DNA of 64,000 nucleotides from Pseudomonadota bacterium (GCA_014382245.1 JACNKC010000115.1:17345-81344); one strand, 5' to 3'. Positions 1 through 9,165 are shown, counted from the stretch's first letter. The notes: generated by a model from the sequence alone, not told the origin. Made by a program: numbers and translations.

Positions 1-641
1 CCAAGCTTACTGCACGCGAGAAAAAGATCGAGGTTGGCCCGGTAGTGGCCGGTTATTACGCGGCCTACGCGGCCTTGGACGAAGAGCGCGCCCGGCAGTA
101 TCGCCAGCTGGAGCGTTCCCTGGAGTCAGTCGAGTTCAGGGACTGGTTCATGGCCGATCCGGCCGCGGCCGCGCTGGTGACCAACACCGTGGCGCCCACG
201 ATGCTCGAGGCTTCGGTCAAGACCAATATCATCCCGGCGACCGCGACCGCCCAGGTAGACAGCCGCCTGTTGCCCGGTCACGACTGCGTTTCGTTTTTGT
301 CAGAGCTTCGCCAGGCCGTCGGTGGGCCAAACGTCCGGATAGAACCCATCCTCAGCTTCGCGTCGACCCAGTCGCCGATGAACAACGAGTTGACCGAGGC
401 GGTCGAACGGGTGGCCGCCACAATGGACGAGCGGGCGATAGTGCTGCCCGCCCTGCTGGGCGGTTTTACCGACAGCCACTATTTCAGGGAGAAGGGTATC
501 CACGCCTACGGCATGGTTCCACTGGAAACTTCGCCCGAGGAACGTTCAACCCTGCACGGTCCCGACGAGCGCATTTCAGTATCGTCGTTGCAGGATGCTG
601 TCGGGCGCATGGTCAAGCTGTTGCTTGAACTCGGCGGCTGA
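1..641 (+). CDS. M20-family metallopeptidase, C-terminal part (5' truncated)
   Basis: The frame is open from base 3, so the gene begins outside the window and about 213 residues of the C-terminal part remain. The segment includes the stretch after the dimerisation domain typical of M20 peptidases (TATAQVDSRLLPG) and the final metal-ligand region STLHGPDERISV, where the His sits in the family's HGP(N/D)E motif. M20 enzymes are zinc-dependent amidohydrolases such as carboxypeptidases, deacylases and succinyl-diaminopimelate desuccinylase; the substrate cannot be told from this part. A GTG at 45 is in frame, but the homologous sequence continues upstream of it, so it is not the true start. Confidence 0.85.
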   Translation, partial: KLTAREKKIEVGPVVAGYYAAYAALDEERARQYRQLERSLESVEFRDWFMADPAAAALVTNTVAPTMLEASVKTNIIPATATAQVDSRLLPGHDCVSFLSELRQAVGGPNVRIEPILSFASTQSPMNNELTEAVERVAATMDERAIVLPALLGGFTDSHYFREKGIHAYGMVPLETSPEERSTLHGPDERISVSSLQDAVGRMVKLLLELGG

Positions 642-859
642 CGGCGTTAGCCGGGCTGGTCCGCAAGCCCGCGGGGAACCGGGGCCTGTGCAGTAGCGGC
701 CACGTTTCGGGCGTTGTCTGAAAATATAGTGCCGTGGTGTTTGCCCCCCGGGGGCATTCGATAGTATCCTTGACTGATGGACCCGTGCTGTTGACGGGTG
801 TCGGCTGGTCGAGGGACCGGTAGTGGTTGTGAGTGGAGAGATGAGGAGGCGGCAGGCTA

Positions 860-1843
860 ATGGCCGATTACGGCACCGGTTCTACGAGTTTTATGAAATC
901 AGTTACGAGTTTCCTGGACGCACTGCGAAGCTTTGAGCGGGAAGCCGCCATGCTCGTGGGCAAGGCAGCTGGGGGTAAGCGGGGGCTGAATATCCCCGAC
1001 CTGAATATTCCCGGGCTGAATCTGCCGGGCATGGGCCTCCTGGGCGCGGGTGTATCCACGGCGGCCGTGGCCAGCCTGAGGAGCTTGCTGTCGGGTAGCG
1101 CCGAGGGGAGAGCGAAGGCTTCGGCTGGGGGCCTGGGCCGCGCGGGCCTGCTGGCCCTGCTGGGACTGGCTGACCGTGATTCGCTGGAGGAGCTGAGCCG
1201 GGAGCTCGGTGACCTGGGCGGGCAGGTCAGCGAACTCAGGGAGCGCGAGCTTGCCACTGTCGGTATTCTCGGCCAGCTCAGGGCGCGCACGGCTCGGTTT
1301 GAGTCGGCGGTTGACGGCCTGGCGAGGGTGCAGGGAAGAAGCTGTGCCGTGCAGGATCGCAGGCAGAAAGACAGCGACGGCTTTCGTGAACTCGTGCAGT
1401 CGCGTGATGACCACGTCACCCGTCTTCTGCGCGACACCAGTGCCCAGCGTGCGCGACTCGAACAACTCGACGCGCGCGTGGAGAGGCTGTCTACGGTCAG
1501 CCAGGCCGCCGGCGAGACGGTCACCGAAGACGGGCAGATGGCCGATCGCGTGGATGAAATCGATTCACGGCTTGGCGATTTTCGCAAGATACAAAGCAAC
1601 GGGGCGCATCGTGTGGCCGAGAGCCTGGACCTCGTACGCGAGCGGCTCAGTCGGCTGGAGGCGAGAACCGCCGAGGTGTCTCGCGAGGCGCGCATCAAGA
1701 CCGGTCGCCTGGACGCGCTGGCCAGGCACGTCGCGGTGGTGGACGGCCGATTAGCCAGCGCCATCGGCAAGCAGGCAGACACGCCGAGGCCGCTGCGGCG
1801 GACTGAGCCGGCCAGCATAATGGTAGGAGAAAGGACACTGTGA
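860..1843 (+). CDS. Hypothetical coiled-coil protein with short LNIPG repeats
   Basis: 327 residues, not recognised as a known family. The ATG is preceded by AGGAGG at 844-849. Residues about 43-62 carry four imperfect five-residue repeats (LNIPD, LNIPG, LNLPG, MGLLG). They are followed by a small Ala/Gly/Leu-rich, possibly membrane-associated stretch, and from about residue 110 to the end by long heptad-like, Arg/Glu/Leu-rich helices that look like coiled coil. There is no signal peptide. The stop overlaps the GTG start of the downstream lipoprotein gene (GTGA), so the two are probably co-translated. A structural or scaffold role is possible but not shown. Confidence 0.7.
   Translation: MADYGTGSTSFMKSVTSFLDALRSFEREAAMLVGKAAGGKRGLNIPDLNIPGLNLPGMGLLGAGVSTAAVASLRSLLSGSAEGRAKASAGGLGRAGLLALLGLADRDSLEELSRELGDLGGQVSELRERELATVGILGQLRARTARFESAVDGLARVQGRSCAVQDRRQKDSDGFRELVQSRDDHVTRLLRDTSAQRARLEQLDARVERLSTVSQAAGETVTEDGQMADRVDEIDSRLGDFRKIQSNGAHRVAESLDLVRERLSRLEARTAEVSREARIKTGRLDALARHVAVVDGRLASAIGKQADTPRPLRRTEPASIMVGERTL
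986..1045 (+). repeat. Four imperfect 15-nt tandem repeats
   Basis: Units begin at 986, 1001, 1016 and 1031, each starting CTGAAT or a degenerate form. They encode the LNIPD/LNIPG/LNLPG/MGLLG pentapeptides inside the coiled-coil protein. The last unit is the most diverged. Confidence 0.75.
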
Positions 1844-2376
1844 CGAGCCCAGTAACGGGGGCGCTTGTCGCTGCCCTTCTTGTAGCGCTGTTGCTGCCCG
1901 GTTGTTTCAGTGACGAGCCGGTTGAAATGAAAATGCAGCCCGCCGTCGAGAAGCGTGAGGGAATGGCTTATTACGTGGGTGGCCCCACCTTTCTGCCCGA
2001 CCGCTACGGACGGCTCAGGATAGCCCGCTTCAACGGTCCGGTACTCGACCCGGTGAACCGTGGCCTGATGATTGGCGTTGAACGGCGCGATGACGACAGC
2101 TTCGAGTATCGCACCTGGATAGACGGCAGGATGGTCGCGCGCTCTTCGGGCTTTTTCGACGAAGGCGGGTTCATGTGGTTTACGGAGAGGGAACAGTTCA
2201 GCCCCGAAGGCATTCGCCTGAACAAGCAGGTGTTGACCTACGACGACGAACAGCAGGTCATGCACAGTCACGCGGAACACTTCGACGGAGAAGGCGCCGT
2301 CATTACTACCCTGGACCTGGACATTCCCTACACGCCCGAGCCGGACGACCTCGACGACGGTAGCTCCGAAGAATAA
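1840..2376 (+). CDS. Hypothetical lipoprotein
   Basis: 178 residues. The N-terminus is a hydrophobic signal ending in the lipobox LLPGC, so the mature protein should be lipid-anchored at Cys22. The mature part is acidic, with many aromatic and charged residues and an Asp/Glu-rich tail, and it has no motif I recognise. The GTG start overlaps the stop of the preceding coiled-coil gene by 4 nt, which suggests translational coupling. Confidence 0.7.
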   Translation: MTSPVTGALVAALLVALLLPGCFSDEPVEMKMQPAVEKREGMAYYVGGPTFLPDRYGRLRIARFNGPVLDPVNRGLMIGVERRDDDSFEYRTWIDGRMVARSSGFFDEGGFMWFTEREQFSPEGIRLNKQVLTYDDEQQVMHSHAEHFDGEGAVITTLDLDIPYTPEPDDLDDGSSEE

Positions 2377-2397
2377 GCCCGAAGGGCGACTGTTGCC

Positions 2398-3198
2398 GTG
2401 CGCGTAGTACCCGTCCCCCAGCTCTTCGATAATTATGCCTACCTCGTCATAGACGAGCGGAGCTCTGAGGCTGGCGTTGTTGATGTTTCCGATGCGGGGC
2501 CGGTTGCCGAGGCGGCCGAGCGCGAGGGCGTGACCCTGGTCGCCGTAATGTCGACCCATCATCACCCCGACCACGTGGGCGGAAACATGGACCTGCTGGC
2601 AATGCAGCCCGAGGGCGCCATGCGGGTGTTTGGCTATGCCGGCGATGCCGAACGTATTCCCGGAATCACCGACCCGCTCGACGACGGCCAGGACTTTGAG
2701 ATGTGCAGAGCAGGTGGCTCGTCCGCAGTACGTGGCAAAGCTATTTTTATTCCTGCCCACACCCGTGGCCACATAGCCTACTGGTTTGCCGACGAATCGG
2801 CGGTGTTTACCGGCGATACCTTGTTCGCGGCCGGCTGCGGCAGGCTGTTCGAGGGAGACGCTGCGCAGATGAAAGCATCGCTTGAAAAACTCGCGAGCCT
2901 TCCTGACGATACCAGGGTCTACTTTGGCCACGAGTACACCCAGTCGAACCTGGCGTTCGCCCTGACTCTCGAGCCCGGCAACGAGCAACTGGTGAAGAAA
3001 GCCCGCGACGTCGAGTCGCTGCGGGCCCAGGACCTGCCTACCGTCCCGAGCACGATAGCGGAGGAGAAACTCACCAACCCCTTCCTCAGGTCGGACAGCG
3101 AAGAGCTGCGCGCGTCGGTCACGGCACTGTCTGGGGAATCGCCGGTTGACGACGTCGCCGTCTTCGCTGCCACGCGCAGGCTCAAGGATAATTTCTAG
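2398..3198 (+). CDS. gloB: Hydroxyacylglutathione hydrolase (glyoxalase II)
   Basis: 266 residues, the usual length for this family. It hydrolyses S-lactoylglutathione to lactate and glutathione in methylglyoxal detoxification, in the cytoplasm. The metallo-beta-lactamase metal motif THHHPDHVGG is at about residues 58-67. Further ligands lie in PAHTRGHIAYW, FTGDTLFAAGCGRLFEG and YFGHEYT, all typical of glyoxalase II, and the C-terminal substrate-binding helical domain ends in RRLKDNF. The GTG start gives MRVVPVPQLFDNYAYLV, the normal N-terminus. It lies 21 bp after the lipoprotein gene. Confidence 0.95.
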   Translation: MRVVPVPQLFDNYAYLVIDERSSEAGVVDVSDAGPVAEAAEREGVTLVAVMSTHHHPDHVGGNMDLLAMQPEGAMRVFGYAGDAERIPGITDPLDDGQDFEMCRAGGSSAVRGKAIFIPAHTRGHIAYWFADESAVFTGDTLFAAGCGRLFEGDAAQMKASLEKLASLPDDTRVYFGHEYTQSNLAFALTLEPGNEQLVKKARDVESLRAQDLPTVPSTIAEEKLTNPFLRSDSEELRASVTALSGESPVDDVAVFAATRRLKDNF

Positions 3199-3205
3199 GC
3201 CGCTG

Positions 3206-4612
3206 CTACGGACGCTTGGCCGCCGCCGGGTTTGCCGCGGGCGGTAAAGGTTCCAGTGGCCGGTACACCTGCAGGGGCCGCTTGGCGTGAGGAAAAATGC
3301 TTACACTTTGCCGGCTGTAGCGGCTCCCCGCCCAGGCGTCAAAGTCGCGGCGCAACGGCCCGTGCCAGCGTCGCCCTATTACCATCAGTCGCGGAGGGTC
3401 CTTGTCGAGATCGGCCAGCAGGGCGTCCATTCCTCCTGACTCTGCAGCGGCAAAAGCGTCGACCCCGAACCACATGTAAGGCCACTTCCAGCCGTTGCGG
3501 CGATCGAGGTGGAGCAGCAGCTCGGGTACGCCCACGGCGATAACGCGTGCTCCCGGGGGCAACTGGCCAGCCAGTCGTTGGAATCTGGCCTGCTGCGTGG
3601 CCAGGTCAAGCGGGGGCAACAGGCGATCGCGGCTGGGGGTCATGGCCAGCACGAGGGCGAGCAGGGGCACTGCAAACCGCAAGTGGGCAATGGCTCGGTG
3701 GGAGAACAATCGCGGCAGGCCCGCGCCGAGCAGTGCCGCCATCCCTGGAACGAGCAGAAGCGTGTCCGGCCAGGCCTGGAAGCTCACCAACGTCATGCCC
3801 AGGTAGGCGGCGGTGGCCACTGCCAGTCCCGACACGGAGTGGTCGCGACGGGCCACAAACAGCCCCAGCAAAGCGGGCACGAGCAACAACATTTCCGGCC
3901 CGTTCCATGTGTTCAGCTGGCGCAGTACCCTGGCGACGCTGCCGGAGGGTGCGCGGGCGTGAAAGGCTATGTAGTCAAAGTTGAACGTCACCGCCTGTGA
4001 AAAGAAATCAGTCAGCGCGCCGTGATGCCACAACCAGGCCAGCAACAGCGCCACCGGCGCAGCCGTGCCAGCCAGCAAGCGCAGGAGCGACGACGGCGTG
4101 CGCCGGAGTTCGAAGGCAGCACCCAGCAGGAAACAGAGGCCCGGTTGCCAGCACAAGGTGGCAGCGCCGGCGGCTATACCCGCAACGATCGGGCGACCGC
4201 TGCGGGCCGTGAGCAGCGCGGCCAGGCCCAGGGCAACGGTCAGCACCTTGGGCCTTGCCCCTTCCGCCGCGGCGACTACCCACTGGTCGGCCGACAGCAT
4301 GAACAGGGCCGACGACAGTGCCACCAGTAGCGCTCGCCGCCCGCCCATTAGAGCAAAGAGCAGGGCCGGGGCCGCCGCCGCGAACAGCAGGAACAGCAGG
4401 TGCACCCCGGCCACCGGCCGGGCGCCCACGGCGCTTGCTGCCAGCGCTCCGGTGGACCCGAGCAGGGCGGCCAACGGTGTCTTGTGAAGAAAAATATCCC
4501 TGTAGGGTATAAGTCCGCGCGAAACCTCTACCGACATGTAATCCCAGGTCGCGGGGTCCAGGCCCAGTGGACGCGAGAGGGGGTCAAAGCTGAACAGGAA
4601 AAGCAGTGACAA
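3206..4612 (-). CDS. Multi-pass membrane glycosyltransferase-like protein (PMT/ArnT superfamily)
   Basis: About 468 residues with 9-11 hydrophobic segments. The N-terminal pattern, a first membrane helix then LDPATWDYMSVEVSRGLIPYRDIFLHKTP, matches the first periplasmic loop of lipid-linked sugar transferases of the PMT/ArnT type, where an acidic residue in this loop is catalytic. The substrate is unknown. The start is uncertain: the TTG at 4612 cuts into the first membrane helix, and the open frame runs upstream to about 4702 without ATG or GTG, so a non-standard start there is possible. It converges on gloB with only 7 bp between the stops. Confidence 0.7.
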   Translation of the reverse strand: MSLLFLFSFDPLSRPLGLDPATWDYMSVEVSRGLIPYRDIFLHKTPLAALLGSTGALAASAVGARPVAGVHLLFLLFAAAAPALLFALMGGRRALLVALSSALFMLSADQWVVAAAEGARPKVLTVALGLAALLTARSGRPIVAGIAAGAATLCWQPGLCFLLGAAFELRRTPSSLLRLLAGTAAPVALLLAWLWHHGALTDFFSQAVTFNFDYIAFHARAPSGSVARVLRQLNTWNGPEMLLLVPALLGLFVARRDHSVSGLAVATAAYLGMTLVSFQAWPDTLLLVPGMAALLGAGLPRLFSHRAIAHLRFAVPLLALVLAMTPSRDRLLPPLDLATQQARFQRLAGQLPPGARVIAVGVPELLLHLDRRNGWKWPYMWFGVDAFAAAESGGMDALLADLDKDPPRLMVIGRRWHGPLRRDFDAWAGSRYSRQSVSIFPHAKRPLQVYRPLEPLPPAANPAAAKRP

Positions 4613-4760
4613 CAGGAATACGAGTGCAGTCGCAGCCGCGTCGCCGGGCCCGGGGAAGCGAGTATCCTGTGGTGGCTTGTCCAGTGCGTCTCTATGGGCG
4701 CGGGGTCATTGGCCCCCGCGCCGCTCTTCTGTTTATCCTGCGCAGCCTTAGAATAAAGCC

Positions 4761-5375
4761 ATGAGTAGAATGATAGGTCTCACGGGGGGCATAGGCTCCG
4801 GAAAATCCACGGCGGCCGCCATAATGGCGTCGCTCGGTGGAGTGGTTATCGACGCCGACCGTATCGCCCACGAGATTTATCTCCCCGGTACCGACGGGCA
4901 CGCGGCGGTGCTCGGGCTGTTCGGCAATGCCGTGTTGGCTCCTGACGGAAGTATAGACCGGCAGTTGCTCGGGCAAGTGGTCTTCAACGACCGCGGTAAG
5001 CTCAACCAGCTCAACGGGCTCATTCATCCACTGGTGCGAAGCGAGGTTGCGGGGCGCATGGCCGATGCCCACCGCGACCACCCGCAAAGCGTGGTCGTGG
5101 TTGAGGCCGCGTTGATGACCGAGACCGGCTGGACCGGCGGTGAGGGCGAACTGTGGGCCGTGCTCACCGACCCCGAACTGGTGGTGGGCAGGTTGGTGTC
5201 GGGGCGGGGCATGACGGTAGACGAAGTGAAGCTGCGGGTCGCCGCGCAGACCGACAACGCGGCGCGCCGCGCGGTGGCCGACCGGGTGATCGAGAACAAC
5301 GGTACCGTGGACGAACTCGAACGCGCCGTCGAGGTCGCTTGGTTGGAGTTCACCGGCGAAGGTTCGGCTGCTTGA
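4761..5375 (+). CDS. coaE: Dephospho-CoA kinase
   Basis: 204 residues, the normal size. It phosphorylates dephospho-CoA in the last step of coenzyme A synthesis. The N-terminal P-loop GLTGGIGSGKST is intact, followed by DADRIAHE (substrate site) and the LNGLIHPLVR segment of the CoA-binding lid. No strong ribosome binding site precedes the ATG. The stop overlaps the TTG start of the downstream acyl-CoA synthetase (TTGA), coupling CoA supply to a CoA-consuming enzyme. Confidence 0.95.
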   Translation: MSRMIGLTGGIGSGKSTAAAIMASLGGVVIDADRIAHEIYLPGTDGHAAVLGLFGNAVLAPDGSIDRQLLGQVVFNDRGKLNQLNGLIHPLVRSEVAGRMADAHRDHPQSVVVVEAALMTETGWTGGEGELWAVLTDPELVVGRLVSGRGMTVDEVKLRVAAQTDNAARRAVADRVIENNGTVDELERAVEVAWLEFTGEGSAA

Positions 5376-6958
5376 ACCTGGCCGATCGTATCGAGCAGGC
5401 CGCCCGGCGCTGGGCCGACGATATCGTACTGCTCACTGTCAGCTCGGATCCTGATGATCCCGGGGGCGGTCCTGTAACGGGGCAGACCACCTGGAAAGAA
5501 CTTTACTCGATGGTATTGGGGCTGTGTTCGGGTTTCGCTGATGGGGGCTTGCGCCGCGGCGACCGGCTTGCGGTGCTCATGCACAACAGTTGCGAGATGG
5601 TGGCCAGCGAGTGGGCCTGCCTCGTCGCCGGGTTCGTGTGGGTGAGCTTCAACACGCGCAGCTCGGCGGTCGAGCTCACCCGGCTGTTGGCCGATTGCAG
5701 TCCCGGCGTGCTGCTGGTGTCCAACGAGTGCGCGGGGCTGGTGGGGTCGGTTCAGATTCCCGAGGGTTGCCGGCTGGTATTCGTGGGGAGCGAGGAATGG
5801 TTGCAACTGCTGGCTGCTCCGATGGGCAAAAAGGGATGGGAACAGGAGGGCTGGGCCGCGCCCGCTGAAGACGATCCTGTAAGGATACGCTACACCTCGG
5901 GGACCTCGGGCAAACCGCGCGGGGCCGTACAGCCGCTGCGTTGTTACGACGCGTCGGTTGAGGCGGTGACCGAGGTGTTGGGCGACCCGGGCCGTGACGA
6001 GGTGTTGTTGCAGGTGGCGCCGATGACCCACGCCGCTGGCGCGATGCTGTTGCCCTGCTTGCTCGGCGGTGGGCGGGCGGTGTTACTCGATCGTTTTGAT
6101 GCCCGCTGCTTCGGGCCCCTGGTGCGCGTGCACGCCGTGACCTCGGTTTTCCTCGTGCCGACCATGCTCGCACGGGTTCTTGACCGCGACGCCGCTGCCT
6201 CCGACCTCGCTTCGCTGCGTAGGATCATCTATGGCGGCGCGCCCATGCCCGTGCATCGGCTGCTGCAGGGCCTCGAATTGCTTGGCCAGGTGTTCATACA
6301 GATCTACGGTCTCACCGAGTGCACTTGGCCGGTAACAACGCTGCTCCGGTCCGAGCACCCCTTGTCGGGAAGCCTGGACGAACGCAGCAGCAGGTTGAGA
6401 TCCTGCGGCCGGCCGGCGCGACGGGTCGAAGTGCGGGTAGTCGACGAGTCGGGGCGGGATGTAGTGGGCGCGTTGCCGGGCGAAGTGCTGCTGCGCGGCC
6501 CCAACACGATGAGTGGCTACTGGCAGGCTGGCAGAAAGTCGACGGCCCGGGCTTCGGCTGACGAGGGCGACTCCCGCGGGCTCGACGAGCAGGGCTGGAT
6601 GCATACCGGTGACCTCGGGTTTTTTGACGACGAAGGTTTTCTGACAGTGCTCGACCGGCTCGATGACACCATCATCACCGGTGGCTTCAACGTCTATCCG
6701 CGCGAGGTGGAGGACGCCTTGTCCAGCCATCCCGCGGTACTGGAGTCAGCCGTGGTCGGCCGCGATGACCCCGAGTGGGGCCGATCGGTGCACGCGGTGG
6801 TCGTGTGCAGGCCCGGCACCCAGGTCGACGAGCAGGAACTCAAGCAGCACTGCGCGGCGCTGTTGTCAGCTTACAAGAAGCCGCGCACGGTGGAGTTTGC
6901 CGACTTCCTGCCCCGCAATCCGTCGGGGAAAACGCTCAGGCGCGTGTTGCGGAGCTGA
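5372..6958 (+). CDS. AMP-dependent acyl-CoA synthetase/ligase
   Basis: 528 residues from the TTG that overlaps the coaE stop. The open frame extends further upstream, but that part lies inside coaE and is not family-like. It is an ANL-superfamily enzyme that activates a carboxylate to acyl-AMP and then to the CoA thioester. Visible motifs are the P-loop YTSGTSGKPRG, YGGAPMP, QIYGLTE, the HTGDLGFFDDEGFLTVLDR hinge region and the catalytic-lysine tail PRNPSGKTLRR. The substrate is not predictable; the organisation resembles fatty- or aromatic-acid CoA ligases. Its 3' end overlaps the convergent ddl gene by 23 bp. Confidence 0.9.
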   Translation: MNLADRIEQAARRWADDIVLLTVSSDPDDPGGGPVTGQTTWKELYSMVLGLCSGFADGGLRRGDRLAVLMHNSCEMVASEWACLVAGFVWVSFNTRSSAVELTRLLADCSPGVLLVSNECAGLVGSVQIPEGCRLVFVGSEEWLQLLAAPMGKKGWEQEGWAAPAEDDPVRIRYTSGTSGKPRGAVQPLRCYDASVEAVTEVLGDPGRDEVLLQVAPMTHAAGAMLLPCLLGGGRAVLLDRFDARCFGPLVRVHAVTSVFLVPTMLARVLDRDAAASDLASLRRIIYGGAPMPVHRLLQGLELLGQVFIQIYGLTECTWPVTTLLRSEHPLSGSLDERSSRLRSCGRPARRVEVRVVDESGRDVVGALPGEVLLRGPNTMSGYWQAGRKSTARASADEGDSRGLDEQGWMHTGDLGFFDDEGFLTVLDRLDDTIITGGFNVYPREVEDALSSHPAVLESAVVGRDDPEWGRSVHAVVVCRPGTQVDEQELKQHCAALLSAYKKPRTVEFADFLPRNPSGKTLRRVLRS

Positions 6959-8039
6959 GCTCGGCGCGTTCAAGGGCGATTTTAAGCAAGCTGTCCACCA
7001 GCTCGGCCGATTGCATTCCGGCCTCGGCCCACAGGCGCGGGTACATGCTTATCGGCGTGAAACCGGGCATGGTGTTGACCTCGTTAAAGAGAACCCGCTG
7101 CGTGGATTTCTCAACAAAGAAGTCGGCGCGGCACAGGCCGTGGCAACCGGCGGCCCTCCAGAAACGGCGAGCTATGTCTTCCATCTCGGCGAGGGTGTCG
7201 TCTTCGAGATCGGCCGGCACCAGCAAGGCGGTGTCGCTGCTGCCGCTGTACTTCTGCTCGAAGTCGTAGAAGCCGCCAGGCGAAACGATCTCTCCGGGCG
7301 GCGAGATCGCCACCTGTGACCAGTCGCCGAGCATCGCCAGCTCTACCTCCCTGGCATCGGTGCCCTGTTCGACGATGACCCGCTGGTCCCAGCGCCTGGC
7401 TTCGTTGAGCGCCACCTGCAGGTCTTCGCCCGAGGCAACCCTGCTGATACCTACCGAGGAGCCAAGGTTGGCCGGCTTGACGAAGCAGGGGTAGCCGAAG
7501 GCCTTGTCCAGCCGCGCGGCTGTCTCGTCGGCGTCGAGGCCCGAAGCGTCGAAGAACTCGACCTGGGCTATTCCGGCGGCGGCGGCCAGCTGCTTGGTCA
7601 GCAGTTTGTCCATGCACAGGGCCGAGGCCGCACAGCCGGAGCCCACGTAGGGCAGGTGGTTGCAGTCGAGCAAGCCCTGCAGGCTGCCGTCTTCACCACC
7701 GGGCCCATGCAGGACCGGAAACACCAGGTCGGGCCTGGCTGCGTCCACGCTTGAGCCGTCGTCGAGATACAGCAGCCTGCTGCGTGTGCCGTCCCAGGCC
7801 AGGCTCACCGCTCGCCCGGCCTGCTCGTCCACGTTTACCAGCTCGGTGGCTGCTCTTTCGAGCAAGTCGTCAAAATCGCCTGCCTTCCAGGCCCCCGAGC
7901 GGGTCACTCCCAGCACGGTGACCGCGTGGCCGGCGGCCAACAGGGATTCGCGCACCGCGCGGGCCGACCTCAGCGACACCGGGTGTTCGCCCGACGGCCC
8001 CCCGGCAAGGAGAAGTACGTTAAGCGAGTCGCCAGCCAT
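6936..8039 (-). CDS. ddl: D-alanine--D-alanine ligase
   Basis: 367 residues from the ATG at 8039; an in-frame start 36 nt further upstream adds a non-family extension. It makes the D-Ala-D-Ala dipeptide for peptidoglycan. Motifs in order: LLAGGPSGEHPVSLRSA, the HGPGGEDGSLQGLLD loop, LPYVGSG plus MDK, CFVKPANLGSSVGISR of the ATP-grasp domain, and the metal/substrate motif FNEVNTMPGFTPISMYPRLW. It lies divergent from the LysR gene, sharing a 205-bp control region, although no regulatory link is proven. Confidence 0.95.
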   Translation of the reverse strand: MAGDSLNVLLLAGGPSGEHPVSLRSARAVRESLLAAGHAVTVLGVTRSGAWKAGDFDDLLERAATELVNVDEQAGRAVSLAWDGTRSRLLYLDDGSSVDAARPDLVFPVLHGPGGEDGSLQGLLDCNHLPYVGSGCAASALCMDKLLTKQLAAAAGIAQVEFFDASGLDADETAARLDKAFGYPCFVKPANLGSSVGISRVASGEDLQVALNEARRWDQRVIVEQGTDAREVELAMLGDWSQVAISPPGEIVSPGGFYDFEQKYSGSSDTALLVPADLEDDTLAEMEDIARRFWRAAGCHGLCRADFFVEKSTQRVLFNEVNTMPGFTPISMYPRLWAEAGMQSAELVDSLLKIALERAELSSATRA

Positions 8040-8173
8040 GGCTAGACGCTTTAGCACCGGGAAGCGGGCAGGCAAAAGTCGCCCGTCGGGGGGCGGCTTG
8101 ATGCAAGTGCAGGTTATGCAGGAAAAATCCTGGACGAGTATAAGCTGAAGCGTGGGTTTGAGCCGCCATCAGG

Positions 8174-8223
8174 CTTATGCATAAGTAATCCAACAGTTCA
8201 CCGCGCTGTTGATAACCAACAGT
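8174..8223. promoter_or_regulatory. Operator-like cluster of palindromes between ddl and LysR gene
   Basis: A perfect 12-bp palindrome CTTATGCATAAG lies at 8174-8185. It is followed by CAACAG (8191-8196) and its inverse CTGTTG (8206-8211) spaced by 9 nt, and CCAACAGT is directly repeated at 8190-8197 and 8216-8223. Dyads of this kind just upstream of a LysR-type gene are typical autoregulatory binding sites. The position also argues for the later LysR start at 8245. Confidence 0.5.
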
Positions 8224-8244
8224 AATAGCCGGGGCGAGGCAGTC

Positions 8245-9141
8245 ATGCATATAGAGACACTGAAGATTTTCTGTGACGTGGTGGAGAACCAGAGCTTCTC
8301 ACTGGCCGCCACGCAGAATTACATAACCCAGTCGGCCGTAAGCCAGCAGGTACGAGGTCTCGAGGAGCGCTACGGTAAGCGCTTGCTCGACAGGAAGCGT
8401 GGCAGCGTCAGGCCCACGGCCGCCGGCGACATTCTCCATCGTGGCGCGCGCGAGTTGCTGCATACCTTCAACGAAATGGAGGCCCAGCTGCAGGGGCTGA
8501 GCAACGTGGTGACGGGCAGCATACGCGTGGGTACCGTTCACAGCGTTGGCCTGTACGAACTTTCAGAACCGCTGAAGGCCTACTTCGCCGATTTTCCCAT
8601 GGTCAACGTCTACCTTGAGTACGACCGTTCGAGCCACGTCTACGAGCAGGTACTGCGGGCCAACGTCGACCTGGGCATCGTTGCTTACCCCACGGCCCGT
8701 GCCCAGATCACCGTGCTCGATTTCAGGACCGACCAACTGGTGGTCGTCTGTATTCCCGAACACCCGCTGGCCGAGCGCGGCAAGGTTGCGCTGGCCGATC
8801 TCGAGGGTGAGAAGTTCGTTGGTTTCGAAAAGGGCATCCCCACCCGACTGGCTCTCGATCGACGTTTTGCGGAGCGTAACGTCGAGGTCCAGTACGTCGC
8901 CGAACTGGACAACATCGAAATGGTCAAGCGGCTGGTCGAGGTAGGTGCGGGCATTGCTATTATTCCCGAGAAGGCCTGCATCAACGAGGTCAACAACGGC
9001 AGCCTGGTTAAACTCGAGTTGACCGACCCGGGCATGACGCGGCCGATCGGCATAATCCACCGCACGGGTAAGCACTTCAGCCCGGCGGCCGAGAAGTTCA
9101 TCGAGTACATGCAGTCCGCGCCCAAGTCGGATACGGGCTGA
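8245..9141 (+). CDS. LysR-family transcriptional regulator
   Basis: 298 residues. The N-terminal winged helix-turn-helix (IETLKIFCDVVENQSFSLAATQNYITQSAVSQQVRGLEERYG, given here as its span of about residues 3-43) is followed by a two-lobed effector-binding domain ending near residue 290. The ATG at 8245 is preferred over an in-frame TTG at 8209 because the upstream part falls in operator-like palindromes. The effector domain resembles the CysB/CysL-like group. Its target may be itself or the divergent ddl gene; neither is shown. Confidence 0.9.
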   Translation: MHIETLKIFCDVVENQSFSLAATQNYITQSAVSQQVRGLEERYGKRLLDRKRGSVRPTAAGDILHRGARELLHTFNEMEAQLQGLSNVVTGSIRVGTVHSVGLYELSEPLKAYFADFPMVNVYLEYDRSSHVYEQVLRANVDLGIVAYPTARAQITVLDFRTDQLVVVCIPEHPLAERGKVALADLEGEKFVGFEKGIPTRLALDRRFAERNVEVQYVAELDNIEMVKRLVEVGAGIAIIPEKACINEVNNGSLVKLELTDPGMTRPIGIIHRTGKHFSPAAEKFIEYMQSAPKSDTG

Positions 9142-9165
9142 CACGGGCGGTGCCCGGCGGTCCGT

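Noticed and set aside
742..756. GC palindrome upstream of the coiled-coil gene as a terminator for the M20 gene
   Set aside because: It has no loop and no T-run, and lies about 100 bp after the stop; kept only as a possible relative of the intergenic hairpin.
868..2988. Long minus-strand open frame (706 codons) opposite the coiled-coil, lipoprotein and gloB genes
   Set aside because: It is a shadow of GC-rich codon bias; the plus-strand genes have ribosome sites and a clear glyoxalase II.
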